Below are positions 53,203 to 60,973 of a DNA stretch of 64,000 nucleotides, one piece after another (position 1 is the first letter of the stretch; each line of letters opens with the position of its first letter). A program made the translations under genes and the position numbers. The notes under the pieces are model-generated. The model did not search any database. It was not told the DNA's origin and saw nothing but the letters and a program-made list of their open reading frames with translations. The stretch is from NCBI RefSeq assembly GCF_001571365.1, contig NZ_BCTQ01000004.1, positions 124,001 to 188,000 on the forward strand, given 5' to 3'. This stretch comes from Achromobacter denitrificans NBRC 15125 (GTDB lineage Bacteria; Pseudomonadota; Gammaproteobacteria; Burkholderiales; Burkholderiaceae_B).

Positions 53203-53985
53203 TCAGGCGAATTCCAGGGTGGCGATCACGGGGGCGTGGTCCGACGGTTGCTCGTTGCGGCGCGGTTCCTTGTCGATGGCGCAGGCGACGCAGCGCTTGA
53301 CCAGCGGGGCCGACAACAGGACGTGGTCGATGCGCAGGCCGGCGTTGCGGCGGAACGCGAACTGGCGGTAATCCCACCAGCTGAAGGACTTCTCGGGCTG
53401 CTCGAACAGGCGGAACGAATCGGTCAGGCCCAGGTCGAGGAGGGCGCGGAAGGCGGCGCGCTCGGGTTCCGATACGAGCACCTGGCCTTCCCATTTCTCG
53501 GGGTTGTGCACGTCTTCGTCGGCCGGCGCCACGTTGTAGTCGCCCAGCACCGCCAGGCGCGGATACTGCTTGATCTCTTCGGCCAGCCATTTGCGCATGG
53601 CCTCGAACCATTCCAGCTTGTAGGCGTACTTGTCCGAACCCACGGATTGGCCGTTGGGACAGTAGGCGCACACGACCCGGACGTCGCCTTCCGGACCGGG
53701 GAAGGTCAGCGCGAGGACGCGCTGCTGCGGGTCTTCGTAGCCGGGGATGTTGCGTTCCATCGAGGTGCCGGGAACGCGCGAAATGATGGCGACGCCGTTG
53801 TACGTCTTCTGGCCGGCCCAGACGGCGTGGTAGCCGGCCTCGGTGAAGGCGGCTTCGGGGAACTTGTCGTCCGTGAGCTTGAGTTCCTGGATGCACAGCA
53901 TGTCGACCGGATTGGCGGCGAGCCAGTCCAGCACCTGCGGCAGGCGCACGTTCAGGGAGTTCACGTTCCAGGTGGCTAATTTCAT
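53203..53985 (-). CDS. xthA: Exonuclease III (AP endonuclease)
   Basis: A 260-residue exonuclease III, which cuts at abasic sites and degrades 3' ends in base-excision repair. Motifs are MKLATWNVNSLNVRL, LCIQELKL with metal-binding Glu34, AYCPNGQSVGSDKYAYKL, LGDYNVAPADEDVHNPEKW, SWWDYRQFAFRRNAGLRIDHVLLS and the catalytic EQPSDHAPVIATLE. Length and start fit the family exactly; the frame upstream of this ATG is not homologous. It reads toward the tRNA gene and is divergent from two tiny ORFs. Confidence 0.96.
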   Translation of the reverse strand: MKLATWNVNSLNVRLPQVLDWLAANPVDMLCIQELKLTDDKFPEAAFTEAGYHAVWAGQKTYNGVAIISRVPGTSMERNIPGYEDPQQRVLALTFPGPEGDVRVVCAYCPNGQSVGSDKYAYKLEWFEAMRKWLAEEIKQYPRLAVLGDYNVAPADEDVHNPEKWEGQVLVSEPERAAFRALLDLGLTDSFRLFEQPEKSFSWWDYRQFAFRRNAGLRIDHVLLSAPLVKRCVACAIDKEPRRNEQPSDHAPVIATLEFA

Positions 53986-54298
53986 GTTTCGCGTAGACCG
54001 TTCATTGATGCGGCACTCAGGCCATCTGCGGGAATCGCGGCGCGCCGGCGGATTCCGCCGCGCGTGCCGCTCGGGCCGAGGCGCGAGGCCTGGCCGGTCG
54101 AACGTCGGATGATACCCCGCCGCCGAGCGGCCGGCGCCGCCCCTGATATGTGAGCAGGTATGTCGCCGTCCCGCCCGTGCTCCATTCGCGGGCGAAATTG
54201 CAGCCAATATACAAAATGTTCGGTTTTCCCCGCATTCCTAATACTTAAGGATTCAATGAATGGATACGCTCCTAACGGTCCCCTGAACGGAGAGCGGC
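53986..54298. other. Gene-free region between xthA and two small ORFs
   Basis: No convincing coding frame is seen. The left two-thirds is very GC-rich with several short inverted repeats. The right third is A/T-rich (around 54199-54258, including caatatacaaaatg and aatacttaagg) and is the likely promoter zone for the small rightward ORFs, and possibly for xthA leftward. Confidence 0.4.
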
Positions 54299-54526
54299 AT
54301 GAAATGCCTTGATTTGGAAACGGTTTCTCCCGGTGTTCCGATAGTCGGCTGGCTGCTGGACGGGCCGCAGCCCGAATTCACCGACGTGATCAGCGTTGCG
54401 CGGCGGTGGATGGCAGACGGCCGGCGCGTCACGGAAGTGATACGCGCGGAACACTGCCGGGGGGTGCCGATGGCGAGCCACGGCCGCAGTGTGATGCGCG
54501 CCTGCGGCCTCGCGGTGCGAGGCTGA
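54299..54526 (+). CDS. Small hypothetical protein (75 aa)
   Basis: A short frame with a GGAG site 10 bases upstream, MKCLDLETVSPGVPIVGWLLDGPQPEFTDVISVARRWMADGRRVTEV, of unknown family. The amphipathic helix ISVARRWMADGRRV and the absence of a signal peptide are the only features. It precedes another tiny ORF with an even better ribosome-binding site, and an A/T-rich upstream region supports transcription. It may be a real small gene. Confidence 0.5.
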   Translation: MKCLDLETVSPGVPIVGWLLDGPQPEFTDVISVARRWMADGRRVTEVIRAEHCRGVPMASHGRSVMRACGLAVRG

Positions 54527-54544
54527 AGCGCGGGAGGACCGGAC

Positions 54545-54763
54545 ATGAGAACAGGAGTGATCAGACTCAACGGCTATCGCCTGGAATACGAGCTGCGGCC
54601 GCTGGCGGCACGCCAGGGCTATGAAGCCTGGGTGCGGACCGCGCCCCACCACGAATGGACCCGCATCGGCGTGGGCGATTCGGCTTTCATCACCGAGGAT
54701 GCCGCCCTCAAGGGCATCCGGTACGCCGCCGGCGAGATCAGCGCCCGCCGGCTGCAGGCCTAG
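54545..54763 (+). CDS. Small hypothetical protein (72 aa)
   Basis: A compact frame with GGGAGGA upstream. The sequence MRTGVIRLNGYRLEYELRPLAARQGYEAWVRTAPHHEW alternates strand-like segments, then a helix EDAALKGIRYAAGEISARRLQA, suggesting a small folded alpha/beta protein. Unknown family. It lies 18 bases after the 75-residue frame, so the two could be one transcript, and is convergent with the SDR gene. Confidence 0.55.
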   Translation: MRTGVIRLNGYRLEYELRPLAARQGYEAWVRTAPHHEWTRIGVGDSAFITEDAALKGIRYAAGEISARRLQA

Positions 54764-54784
54764 CGGCCTGCGCGCGGCGCCGGC

Positions 54785-55567
54785 TCAGCCTTTCACCAAT
54801 CCGCCGTCCACGATCAGGTTCTGGCCCGTCACGGCCCGCGACCAGGGGCTGGCGAAGAACAGCACCGCGTCGGCGAACTGCGCGGGCGTGGTGACTTCGC
54901 GCAGCGGCGTGCCCGCGGCGATCATGTCGAACACCGCGTCCGGCGTGGCGGCGGAGGCGTCGGTGGTGCGCAGCAGCCCGCCCGAAACCATATTGACGGT
55001 GATGCCGTCCGCGCCCAGCTCATGCGACAGGGTGCGGGTGAACGCCAGCAGCGCCGCCTTGGCGGCGGTGTAGTCGTGGTACGGCACCACGGGGTTCTGG
55101 ACCAGGTTGGTGCCGACGTTGACGATGCGCCCGCCGCCCGCGGCGCGCATGCCCGGCAGCACGGCCTGGGTGGTGTTCAGCGCGGCGCGCACGCTGCCTT
55201 CGATCTGCGCGTTCATCTGGGCCCAGTCCAGCGTATCGGCATGGGGACGCGCATCGCCGTTGAACTGGAAGGCGGGCAGGGCGTTGTTGACGACCGTGCT
55301 GACGGGCTGGCCGAAATGCGCGGTCGCCTCCGCGACCAGGGCGGCGACGGCCGCCGGGTCGCGCACGTCGGCCCGCAGCGCCAGCGCGCGGCCGGGGGCC
55401 GTGGCGGCCAGGGCCTGGGCGCGCTCGGCGCTATTCAGATAGTTGACGACGACCTTGGCGCCTTCGCGCAGGAAGGCCTGGGCGATGGCGGCGCCCAGGC
55501 CGCGGCTCGCGCCGGTGACGATGACGAGTTGCTGGTCCAGATTCAGGGACGGGCGTTGCGATGACAT
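54785..55567 (-). CDS. Short-chain dehydrogenase/reductase (FabG-like)
   Basis: A 260-residue SDR. It shows VIVTGASRGLGAAIAQAFLREGAKVVVNYLNSAERAQ, VVNNALP in place of the usual NNAG, INVGTNLV with Thr-Asn around the usual catalytic Ser position, and YTAAKAALLAFTRTLSHELG, ending GQNLIVDGGLVKG. The Tyr-x3-Lys pair is intact, but the catalytic serine position (VGTN) looks altered, so activity should be checked. It follows the GntR gene by 18 bases. Confidence 0.9.
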   Translation of the reverse strand: MSSQRPSLNLDQQLVIVTGASRGLGAAIAQAFLREGAKVVVNYLNSAERAQALAATAPGRALALRADVRDPAAVAALVAEATAHFGQPVSTVVNNALPAFQFNGDARPHADTLDWAQMNAQIEGSVRAALNTTQAVLPGMRAAGGGRIVNVGTNLVQNPVVPYHDYTAAKAALLAFTRTLSHELGADGITVNMVSGGLLRTTDASAATPDAVFDMIAAGTPLREVTTPAQFADAVLFFASPWSRAVTGQNLIVDGGLVKG

Positions 55568-55585
55568 GGGTTCAGGGGTTCCTGC

Positions 55586-56389
55586 TCAATGTTCCGGGCC
55601 GCTGTTGAGCATGCGGCTGCGGGCTTTTTCAATATGGGCGCGCATGACGTTGCGCGCGCCGTCGGCGTCCTGCTCCTGGATCAGCCGGTAGATGTGCCGG
55701 TGTTCGTCGATGGCGGCGCGGGTGCGCTTCCAGGGTTCGCTGTGAACCAGGTGGCGCATCACGTTCACCGCGTGGCTGACGTCGTACTCCAGCGATTTCA
55801 GCACCTGCACGAAGCGCTGGTTGCCGGTGGCCGCCGCGATGGCGCGATGGAAGCCGTAATCGTGGTGGTGGGCGATGGCGCCCGAGGCATCGGCTTCTTC
55901 GTAGCCGGTCAACATGCGGTCCATTTCCCGCAGGTCTTCGTCGGTGCGGCGCAAGGCGGCCAGGTAGGCGCATTCGGGTTCGATCACCATGCGCAATTCC
56001 AGGCCCTCCAGGATGTGGCCGACGCGGCGCGCCGGGTCCACCGCGGGCATGCCGCCCATCAGGTCGGGCTTGGCGCGCACGTAGGAACCCGAGCCGCGGA
56101 TGGAATCCACCAGCTGGTCCTCGCGCAGGCGGTCCAGCGCCTGCCGCACGACCGGGCGCGACACCTCGAACAACGCGGCCAATTCCAGTTCGGTGGGCAG
56201 CTTGCTGCCCGGCGCGATCTTGCCGGTGGCGATGGCGTAGAACAGGCTTTCGTACACGCGCTCGGCGAAGCGCTCGGCGCGCACGTAGCCCAGGCCGGAA
56301 GCCACTTCGGCCAGCACGTCCAGTTCGGGGCGGACGCGGTTGGCCGCCTCCAGCAGCGAGGCCAGCTGCGGATCCCGCACGTTGCTCAT
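55586..56389 (-). CDS. GntR-family (FadR/FCD) transcriptional regulator
   Basis: A 267-residue GntR regulator. The winged helix is ERVYESLFYAIATGKIAPGSKLPTELELAALFEVSRPVVRQALDRLREDQLVDSIRGSGSYV. The FCD domain carries metal-ligand-like residues: LRMVIEPECAYLAA, HHDYGFHRAIAAATGNQRF and DEHRHIYRLIQEQDADGARNVMRAHIE. It is divergent from the aldehyde dehydrogenase, with two TGTCA-N7-TGACA sites in the gap, and leads a short operon with the SDR. It is probably a repressor released by a carboxylic acid. Confidence 0.94.
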   Translation of the reverse strand: MSNVRDPQLASLLEAANRVRPELDVLAEVASGLGYVRAERFAERVYESLFYAIATGKIAPGSKLPTELELAALFEVSRPVVRQALDRLREDQLVDSIRGSGSYVRAKPDLMGGMPAVDPARRVGHILEGLELRMVIEPECAYLAALRRTDEDLREMDRMLTGYEEADASGAIAHHHDYGFHRAIAAATGNQRFVQVLKSLEYDVSHAVNVMRHLVHSEPWKRTRAAIDEHRHIYRLIQEQDADGARNVMRAHIEKARSRMLNSGPEH

Positions 56390-56420
56390 CGGCGCGCTCC
56401 TGATTGCATGAGCCCGGGTT

Positions 56421-56437
56421 TGTCAGTCGCCATGACA
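56421..56437. promoter_or_regulatory. GntR-type operator copy 1
   Basis: TGTCA-N7-TGACA lies 32 bases upstream of the gntR start. The same arms and the same seven-base spacing recur at 56520-56536, which argues for one dimeric protein binding both. Confidence 0.7.
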
Positions 56438-56519
56438 AGTCCGGGGCGGCATTAAACCGCTGAATTATTAGGGATAACCCGAGATGGCGGAAAAATATCC
56501 TGACTCTTGGGACAAAAGC

Positions 56520-56536
56520 TGTCAATTCAATTGACA
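56520..56536. promoter_or_regulatory. GntR-type operator copy 2 (perfect 17-bp palindrome)
   Basis: tgtcaatt-c-aattgaca is symmetrical over its whole length. It sits 89 bases ahead of the aldehyde dehydrogenase start, in the A/T-rich part of the divergent region, so it should control the dehydrogenase promoter. Confidence 0.75.
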
Positions 56537-56625
56537 AGTTATCGACGGCTCCCGTACCTTGGCCCGATAGCGCAACACAGGCTACCCGCAACCGGCCGTC
56601 CGGCCGCTACTTTACTCCGCACATC

Positions 56626-58059
56626 GTGACTCAGAAGAACTTTATCGCCAACCAATGGGTGGCCGCCGCCACCGGTGAAACCATTCCCGTCCTGAACCCG
56701 TCCGATGGCAAGCCTTTCGAGGCGATCGCGCGCTCGGGCCAGGCCGACGTCGACCGCGCCGTGACGGCGGCCCGCGAAGCCTACGAAGGCGAGTGGGGCC
56801 AGATGGCGCCCGCCGCCCGCAGCCGCCTGCTCATGCGCATCGCCTTCGCGCTGCTGGATCGCCAGGAAGAGCTGGCCCAGCTGGAATCGGCCGACACCGG
56901 CAAGCCCATCAAGCAGGCGCGCGCCGACGCCGCCGCCGTGGCCCGCTATTTCGAGTTCTACGCCGGGGCGGTCGACAAGCTGCACGGCGAGACCATTCCC
57001 TACAACCCGGGCTTCACGGTCCTGACGGTGCGCGAGCCGCACGGCGTCACCGGCCACATCGTGCCCTGGAACTACCCCTTGCAGATCTTCGGCCGCAGCG
57101 TGGGCGCGGCGCTGGCCGCCGGCAATGCCTGCGTGGTCAAGCCCGCCGAGGACGCCTGCCTTTCGCTCTTGAAGCTGGCCGAGATCGCCGCCGAGGCGGG
57201 CCTGCCGGCCGGCGCCCTGAACATCTGCACCGGCTACGGCCACGAAGCCGGCGCGGCGCTGTCCGCGCATCCGGGCATCGACCACATTTCCTTCACCGGC
57301 TCGCCGCAGACGGGCAAGATGGTGGCGCACGCCGCCGCCGAAAACCACGTGCCGGTCACGCTGGAACTGGGCGGCAAGTCGCCCCAGATCGTGTTCGACG
57401 ATGCCGACCTGGACGCCGCGCTGCCGGTGCTGCTGGCCGCCATCATCCAGAACGCCGGGCAGACCTGCTCGGCCGGCAGCCGCGTGCTGATCCAGCGCGG
57501 CGTCTATGAAACCGTGCTCAAGCGCCTGTCGGACGCGTTCTCGGCCACGGTCACCGGCCCGGCCGCGGCCGACCTGGACGTCGGTCCGCTGATCAATGCC
57601 CGCCAGCAGGACCGCGTGCGCGGCTTCCTGGCCGAAGCGGAAGGCGCCGGCATGAAGGTCGCCGCGCGCGGCAAGCTCAAGGAAGGCACGCCCGAGGCCG
57701 GCTTCTACCAGCCGCCGGTGCTGTTCCGCGACGTGCCGTCCGACAGCCGCCTGGCGCAGGAAGAAGTCTTCGGCCCGGTGCTGGCCGCCATGGTGTTCGA
57801 CACCGAGGAAGAGGCGCTGGAAATCGCCAACGGCACGCTGTACGGCCTGGTGGCGGGCGTCTGGACCCGCGACGGCGGCCGCCAGTTGCGCCTGGCCCGC
57901 AAGCTGCGCGCCGGCCAGGTGTTCATCAACAACTACGGCGCCGGCGGCGGCGTCGAACTGCCGTTCGGCGGTTCGCGCCAGTCGGGCTACGGCCGCGAGA
58001 AGGGCTTCGAGGCCCTGTACGGCTTCACCACGCTGAAGACCATCGCCATCAAGCACTGA
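56626..58059 (+). CDS. NAD(P)-dependent aldehyde dehydrogenase (betaine/aminobutyraldehyde type)
   Basis: A 477-residue aldehyde dehydrogenase, oxidising an aldehyde to its acid. Start is GTG (MTQKNFIANQWVAAATGETIPVLNP). Visible are GHIVPWNYPLQIFGRSVGAALAAGNACVVKPAE (cofactor site), FTGSPQTGK, VTLELGGKSPQIVFDDADLD with Glu247, NAGQTCSAGSRV with nucleophile Cys281, EEVFGPVLAAMVF and FGGSRQSGYGREKG. The Glu-Cys spacing is canonical. It is divergent from gntR-SDR and preceded by the perfect operator, so it is likely inducible. The aldehyde is unknown. Confidence 0.94.
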   Translation: MTQKNFIANQWVAAATGETIPVLNPSDGKPFEAIARSGQADVDRAVTAAREAYEGEWGQMAPAARSRLLMRIAFALLDRQEELAQLESADTGKPIKQARADAAAVARYFEFYAGAVDKLHGETIPYNPGFTVLTVREPHGVTGHIVPWNYPLQIFGRSVGAALAAGNACVVKPAEDACLSLLKLAEIAAEAGLPAGALNICTGYGHEAGAALSAHPGIDHISFTGSPQTGKMVAHAAAENHVPVTLELGGKSPQIVFDDADLDAALPVLLAAIIQNAGQTCSAGSRVLIQRGVYETVLKRLSDAFSATVTGPAAADLDVGPLINARQQDRVRGFLAEAEGAGMKVAARGKLKEGTPEAGFYQPPVLFRDVPSDSRLAQEEVFGPVLAAMVFDTEEEALEIANGTLYGLVAGVWTRDGGRQLRLARKLRAGQVFINNYGAGGGVELPFGGSRQSGYGREKGFEALYGFTTLKTIAIKH

Positions 58060-58162
58060 AGCCCCCGGGGCTCGGGAAGACGCCGCGGCGGACCCTGGCA
58101 AAATATCGGTTAACGTTGATGTTTTGCTTGCAGGGGCCGCCGCGCCCGCTTCCAGGATTCCC

Positions 58163-58867
58163 ATGTTCACAGGTATTGTCCAAGGCACCGCGAAGATCGC
58201 GAAGATCTCCGACCGCGAGGGCCTGCGCACGTTTACGCTCGATTTTCCGCCCGGATTCTGCGTGGACCTGGCGGTAGGCGCCAGCGTGTCGACCGACGGC
58301 GTCTGCCTCACCGTTACCGAGCTGCTGGGCGAGAGCCGGGCCACGTTCGACGTCATGCTGCAAAGCCTGGCCATCACCACGCTGGGCAGCTACCAGGAAG
58401 GCGATCGCGCCAACGTCGAGCGCGCGGCCAAGGACGGCGCCGAGATCGGCGGCCATCCCTTGTCCGGCCACGTGGACTTCACCTCCGAAGTCCTCATGGT
58501 GAAGTCTTCGGATACCAACCGCCTGATGCGCTTCAGCATCCCCCAGGATTTCCGCAAGTACGTCTTCGCCAAGGGCTATATCGCCATCAACGGCGCGAGC
58601 TTGACGGTGTCGGAAGTCAACCGCGCCGAAGGCTGGTTCGAAGTCTGGCTGATCCCCGAAACCCGCCGCATGACGGTCTTCGAAGACAAGCAGGCGGGCG
58701 ATTCCGTCAATATCGAGATCGAGCGCAGCACGCAGGTGGTGGTCGACACCGTGCGCGAAACCGTCCAGGAAAGCCTGGGCAAGCTGCAGCCGCTGCTGGA
58801 AGCCATCCTGAAGGAAAAGGGCCTGACGCTGGAGGATTTCGTCAGCCCGCAGGGCAAGCTGAAGTAG
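58163..58867 (+). CDS. ribE: Riboflavin synthase alpha-type protein
   Basis: A 234-residue lumazine-binding protein with two repeats: MFTGIVQGTAKIAKISDREGLRTFTLDFP with STDGVCLTVTEL, and GHPLSGHVDFTSEVLMVKSSDTNRLMRFSIP with AINGASLTVSEVN. These are the hallmarks of riboflavin synthase, which dismutates two lumazine molecules to riboflavin. The C-terminus has an extra helical tail (VQESLGKLQPLLEAILKEKGLTLEDF) beyond the usual roughly 200-215 residues. No other rib gene and no FMN riboswitch is visible here, so it is a stand-alone copy. An AGGA weakly precedes the ATG. Confidence 0.92.
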   Translation: MFTGIVQGTAKIAKISDREGLRTFTLDFPPGFCVDLAVGASVSTDGVCLTVTELLGESRATFDVMLQSLAITTLGSYQEGDRANVERAAKDGAEIGGHPLSGHVDFTSEVLMVKSSDTNRLMRFSIPQDFRKYVFAKGYIAINGASLTVSEVNRAEGWFEVWLIPETRRMTVFEDKQAGDSVNIEIERSTQVVVDTVRETVQESLGKLQPLLEAILKEKGLTLEDFVSPQGKLK

Positions 58868-58889
58868 CGCGGAGGCGGGGCGCGCCGCC

Positions 58890-59411
58890 TCATCCGGCCA
58901 GCGGGAACGAGGTCAGGTCGGTCAGCACGCCGTTCTCCAGCGCCGCCACCGTCAGGCGTTCCACCGAACCGGGGATGTCGATAGCGCCCCGGTTCAGTTC
59001 GTCGCACAGCGATTTCATCAAGGCGCGGTTGCTGGACGAACCGATGGTGATGTGCGGCACGTAGGGGATGTCCAGGCGCAGCGCCGGCGCCAGCATCTGG
59101 CGGTACAGCGCGTCATGGAGCCGCGACAGCCGGCTGCAGCCTTCGTCGGGCACCAGGTAGGCGTATGCCTGCGCCGTGTCGGCGCCCAGCATGGCGTACC
59201 GGCACACGAAGGCGATGGGCGCCTGCGAGCGGGCGACCTCTTCCACATGCCTGAGGTAGGCCTGTTCATCGAGCCCGGCGCAGCCGAACGCCACCGTGAA
59301 ATGCGCCTTGGCCAGCCGCTGCTGGCCGTCGTGCTGGCGCCGGAATTCCTCGATGAACCCGGCGTCCGCCGGGCGCAGGGTGGGATAGGCGAGCGTGAAG
59401 ATCTTCTTCAT
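58890..59411 (-). CDS. 2'-5' RNA ligase/2H phosphoesterase family protein
   Basis: A 173-residue 2H phosphoesterase. The two His-x-Thr motifs are AHFTVAFG near residue 36 and PHITIGSS near residue 120, with the conserved surrounding pattern. Members act on cyclic phosphodiesters or 2'-5' linked oligonucleotides. The start MKKIFTLAYPTLRPADAGF is well placed. It converges with the riboflavin synthase gene and lies 43 bases from the MlrC gene in the same direction. The physiological substrate is unknown. Confidence 0.87.
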   Translation of the reverse strand: MKKIFTLAYPTLRPADAGFIEEFRRQHDGQQRLAKAHFTVAFGCAGLDEQAYLRHVEEVARSQAPIAFVCRYAMLGADTAQAYAYLVPDEGCSRLSRLHDALYRQMLAPALRLDIPYVPHITIGSSSNRALMKSLCDELNRGAIDIPGSVERLTVAALENGVLTDLTSFPLAG

Positions 59412-59454
59412 TGCGCCAGTCTGCCACCCCGTTGCGCGGAAACCAAGCCGGCCT

Positions 59455-60948
59455 TCAGTAGGAGAACGCCTCGCCCAGGGGCTTGATGCGCATGCCCGGC
59501 CGCAGGCGCGTCCAGGGCAGGTCGGCCGGATCGGCCTGCATGGGGCCGGGGGCCTTGGCCACCAGCACCTCGTGCGCGATGGGCTGGAAGTCCGCGCGGA
59601 AGTGCACCGAGCTCTTCACGACCAGGATGCCCATTTCCTCGGGTTGCACGCCGCCCACGCGGAACAGGTTGCGGTCCAGCATCTGCGACTTGGTGGCGCT
59701 GACCACCACCCGCACGCCGCCGATGCGCAGGCAGGCCACGGCCTCCAGGTCCACGTCCATGCCGTGCATCATCGGCCCGTCGAAGCGCAGCTTGCCGGGA
59801 GACAGCGTCTCGACGGTGAACTCGCCTTCGAACGCGGCGTCTCCGGCGACGCCGGACTGGCCGCCCAGCTTGAGCCGCAGCTTGCCGCCGATCCCGGCTT
59901 CGCGGGCCTGGCGCACGGCCTCGGGGTCGTAGAACAGCCCCAGCGCGGCGTTCTGCGCGTCGGCCTCGACCAGGGCGCGCAGCATGCCCGTGGTGTTGGC
60001 GTCGCCGCCCGCGCCGGGATTGTCCTGCGTGTCCGCGATCACCACCGGGCGGGAGGCGCCCGCCGCCAGCGCCTGGGCGCGGCGCACTGCCTCGGCGGGC
60101 TCCAGGAAGTCCGGCGACCACTGCGGTTCCAGTTCCAGCACCCGTTGATAGAGCGTTTCGGTCACGCGTTCGACCGCCCCGGCGTCGGTGCCGTAGGCCC
60201 ATACCACCGGGCCGCATTCGGGGAAGTCCGCCGCCGGAAAGCCCGGCGCGAAGGAGATGGAGGCCACGCCCGGCGTCTGCTCCAGCCGCGCCAGCAGTTC
60301 GTACACGCCGCGGGAGGGCTCCAGCATCGTGCACATGCCGTTGATCGGGATCAGGAAGGGCAGGCGGCGCTCGCTGCGGTGCCAGCCGCCGCCGGCGGCG
60401 ATGCGGGCCTGCAGCAGCCGGGCCGCGTGCTCGCCGGTATCGGCCATGTCCACGTGCGGATAGGTGCGGAACGCGGCCAGGCCGTCGGCCGCCTGCAGCA
60501 TCTGCGCGGTGACGTTGGCGTGCAGGTCCAGGCTGGCGATCACCGGCACGTCGGGCCCGACGATCTCGCGCATGCGCGCCAGCAGCTCGCCTTCGCCGTC
60601 GTCCAGGTGCTGGGCGACCATGGCGCCGTGCAGGTCGAGGTAGACGGCGTCGAAGGAGGCCGCGCGCGCGGCCTCCAGGATTTCGCCGGCGATGCGCTCG
60701 TAGGCGTCGCGGGTGACGTGGGCCGAGGGGCTGGCGCCCGCCCAGATCACGGTGCGCACCGTATGGCCCTGGGCCAGCGCCGCGTTGATGAAGCCGCCCG
60801 CGGGAATGTTGACCTCGCGCAGCGCCAGCATGTCCTCGCCGCGCACCATGGCGGGGAAGCCTTCGCCCCGGACGAAGTTCTCGTATCCCGCCAGGGAGGG
60901 CGCGAAGGTGTTGGTTTCGTGCTGGAAGCCAGCAACCAGAATATGCAT
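59455..60948 (-). CDS. M81-family metallopeptidase (MlrC-like)
   Basis: A 497-residue M81/MlrC-type protein. The N-terminus MHILVAGFQHETNTFAP is the family signature with metal-binding residues; VYLDLHGAMVAQHLDDGEGELLARMREIVGPDVPVIASLDLHANVT, FRTYPHVDMADTGEHAARLL and VVIADTQDNPGAGGDANTT follow. Start chosen at this ATG because family homology begins there. MlrC acts on linearised microcystin products, but most relatives serve unknown amide substrates. It is followed leftward by the 2H phosphoesterase and preceded by an MFS importer, 25 bases away. Confidence 0.93.
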   Translation of the reverse strand: MHILVAGFQHETNTFAPSLAGYENFVRGEGFPAMVRGEDMLALREVNIPAGGFINAALAQGHTVRTVIWAGASPSAHVTRDAYERIAGEILEAARAASFDAVYLDLHGAMVAQHLDDGEGELLARMREIVGPDVPVIASLDLHANVTAQMLQAADGLAAFRTYPHVDMADTGEHAARLLQARIAAGGGWHRSERRLPFLIPINGMCTMLEPSRGVYELLARLEQTPGVASISFAPGFPAADFPECGPVVWAYGTDAGAVERVTETLYQRVLELEPQWSPDFLEPAEAVRRAQALAAGASRPVVIADTQDNPGAGGDANTTGMLRALVEADAQNAALGLFYDPEAVRQAREAGIGGKLRLKLGGQSGVAGDAAFEGEFTVETLSPGKLRFDGPMMHGMDVDLEAVACLRIGGVRVVVSATKSQMLDRNLFRVGGVQPEEMGILVVKSSVHFRADFQPIAHEVLVAKAPGPMQADPADLPWTRLRPGMRIKPLGEAFSY

Positions 60949-60973
60949 GATGGGTTTCCTGTGGGTTGGGACG

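Noticed and set aside
56539-58380. 613-residue leftward frame opposite the aldehyde dehydrogenase
   Set aside because: Shadow of a gene with all aldehyde dehydrogenase motifs. It would also cover the GntR operator region.
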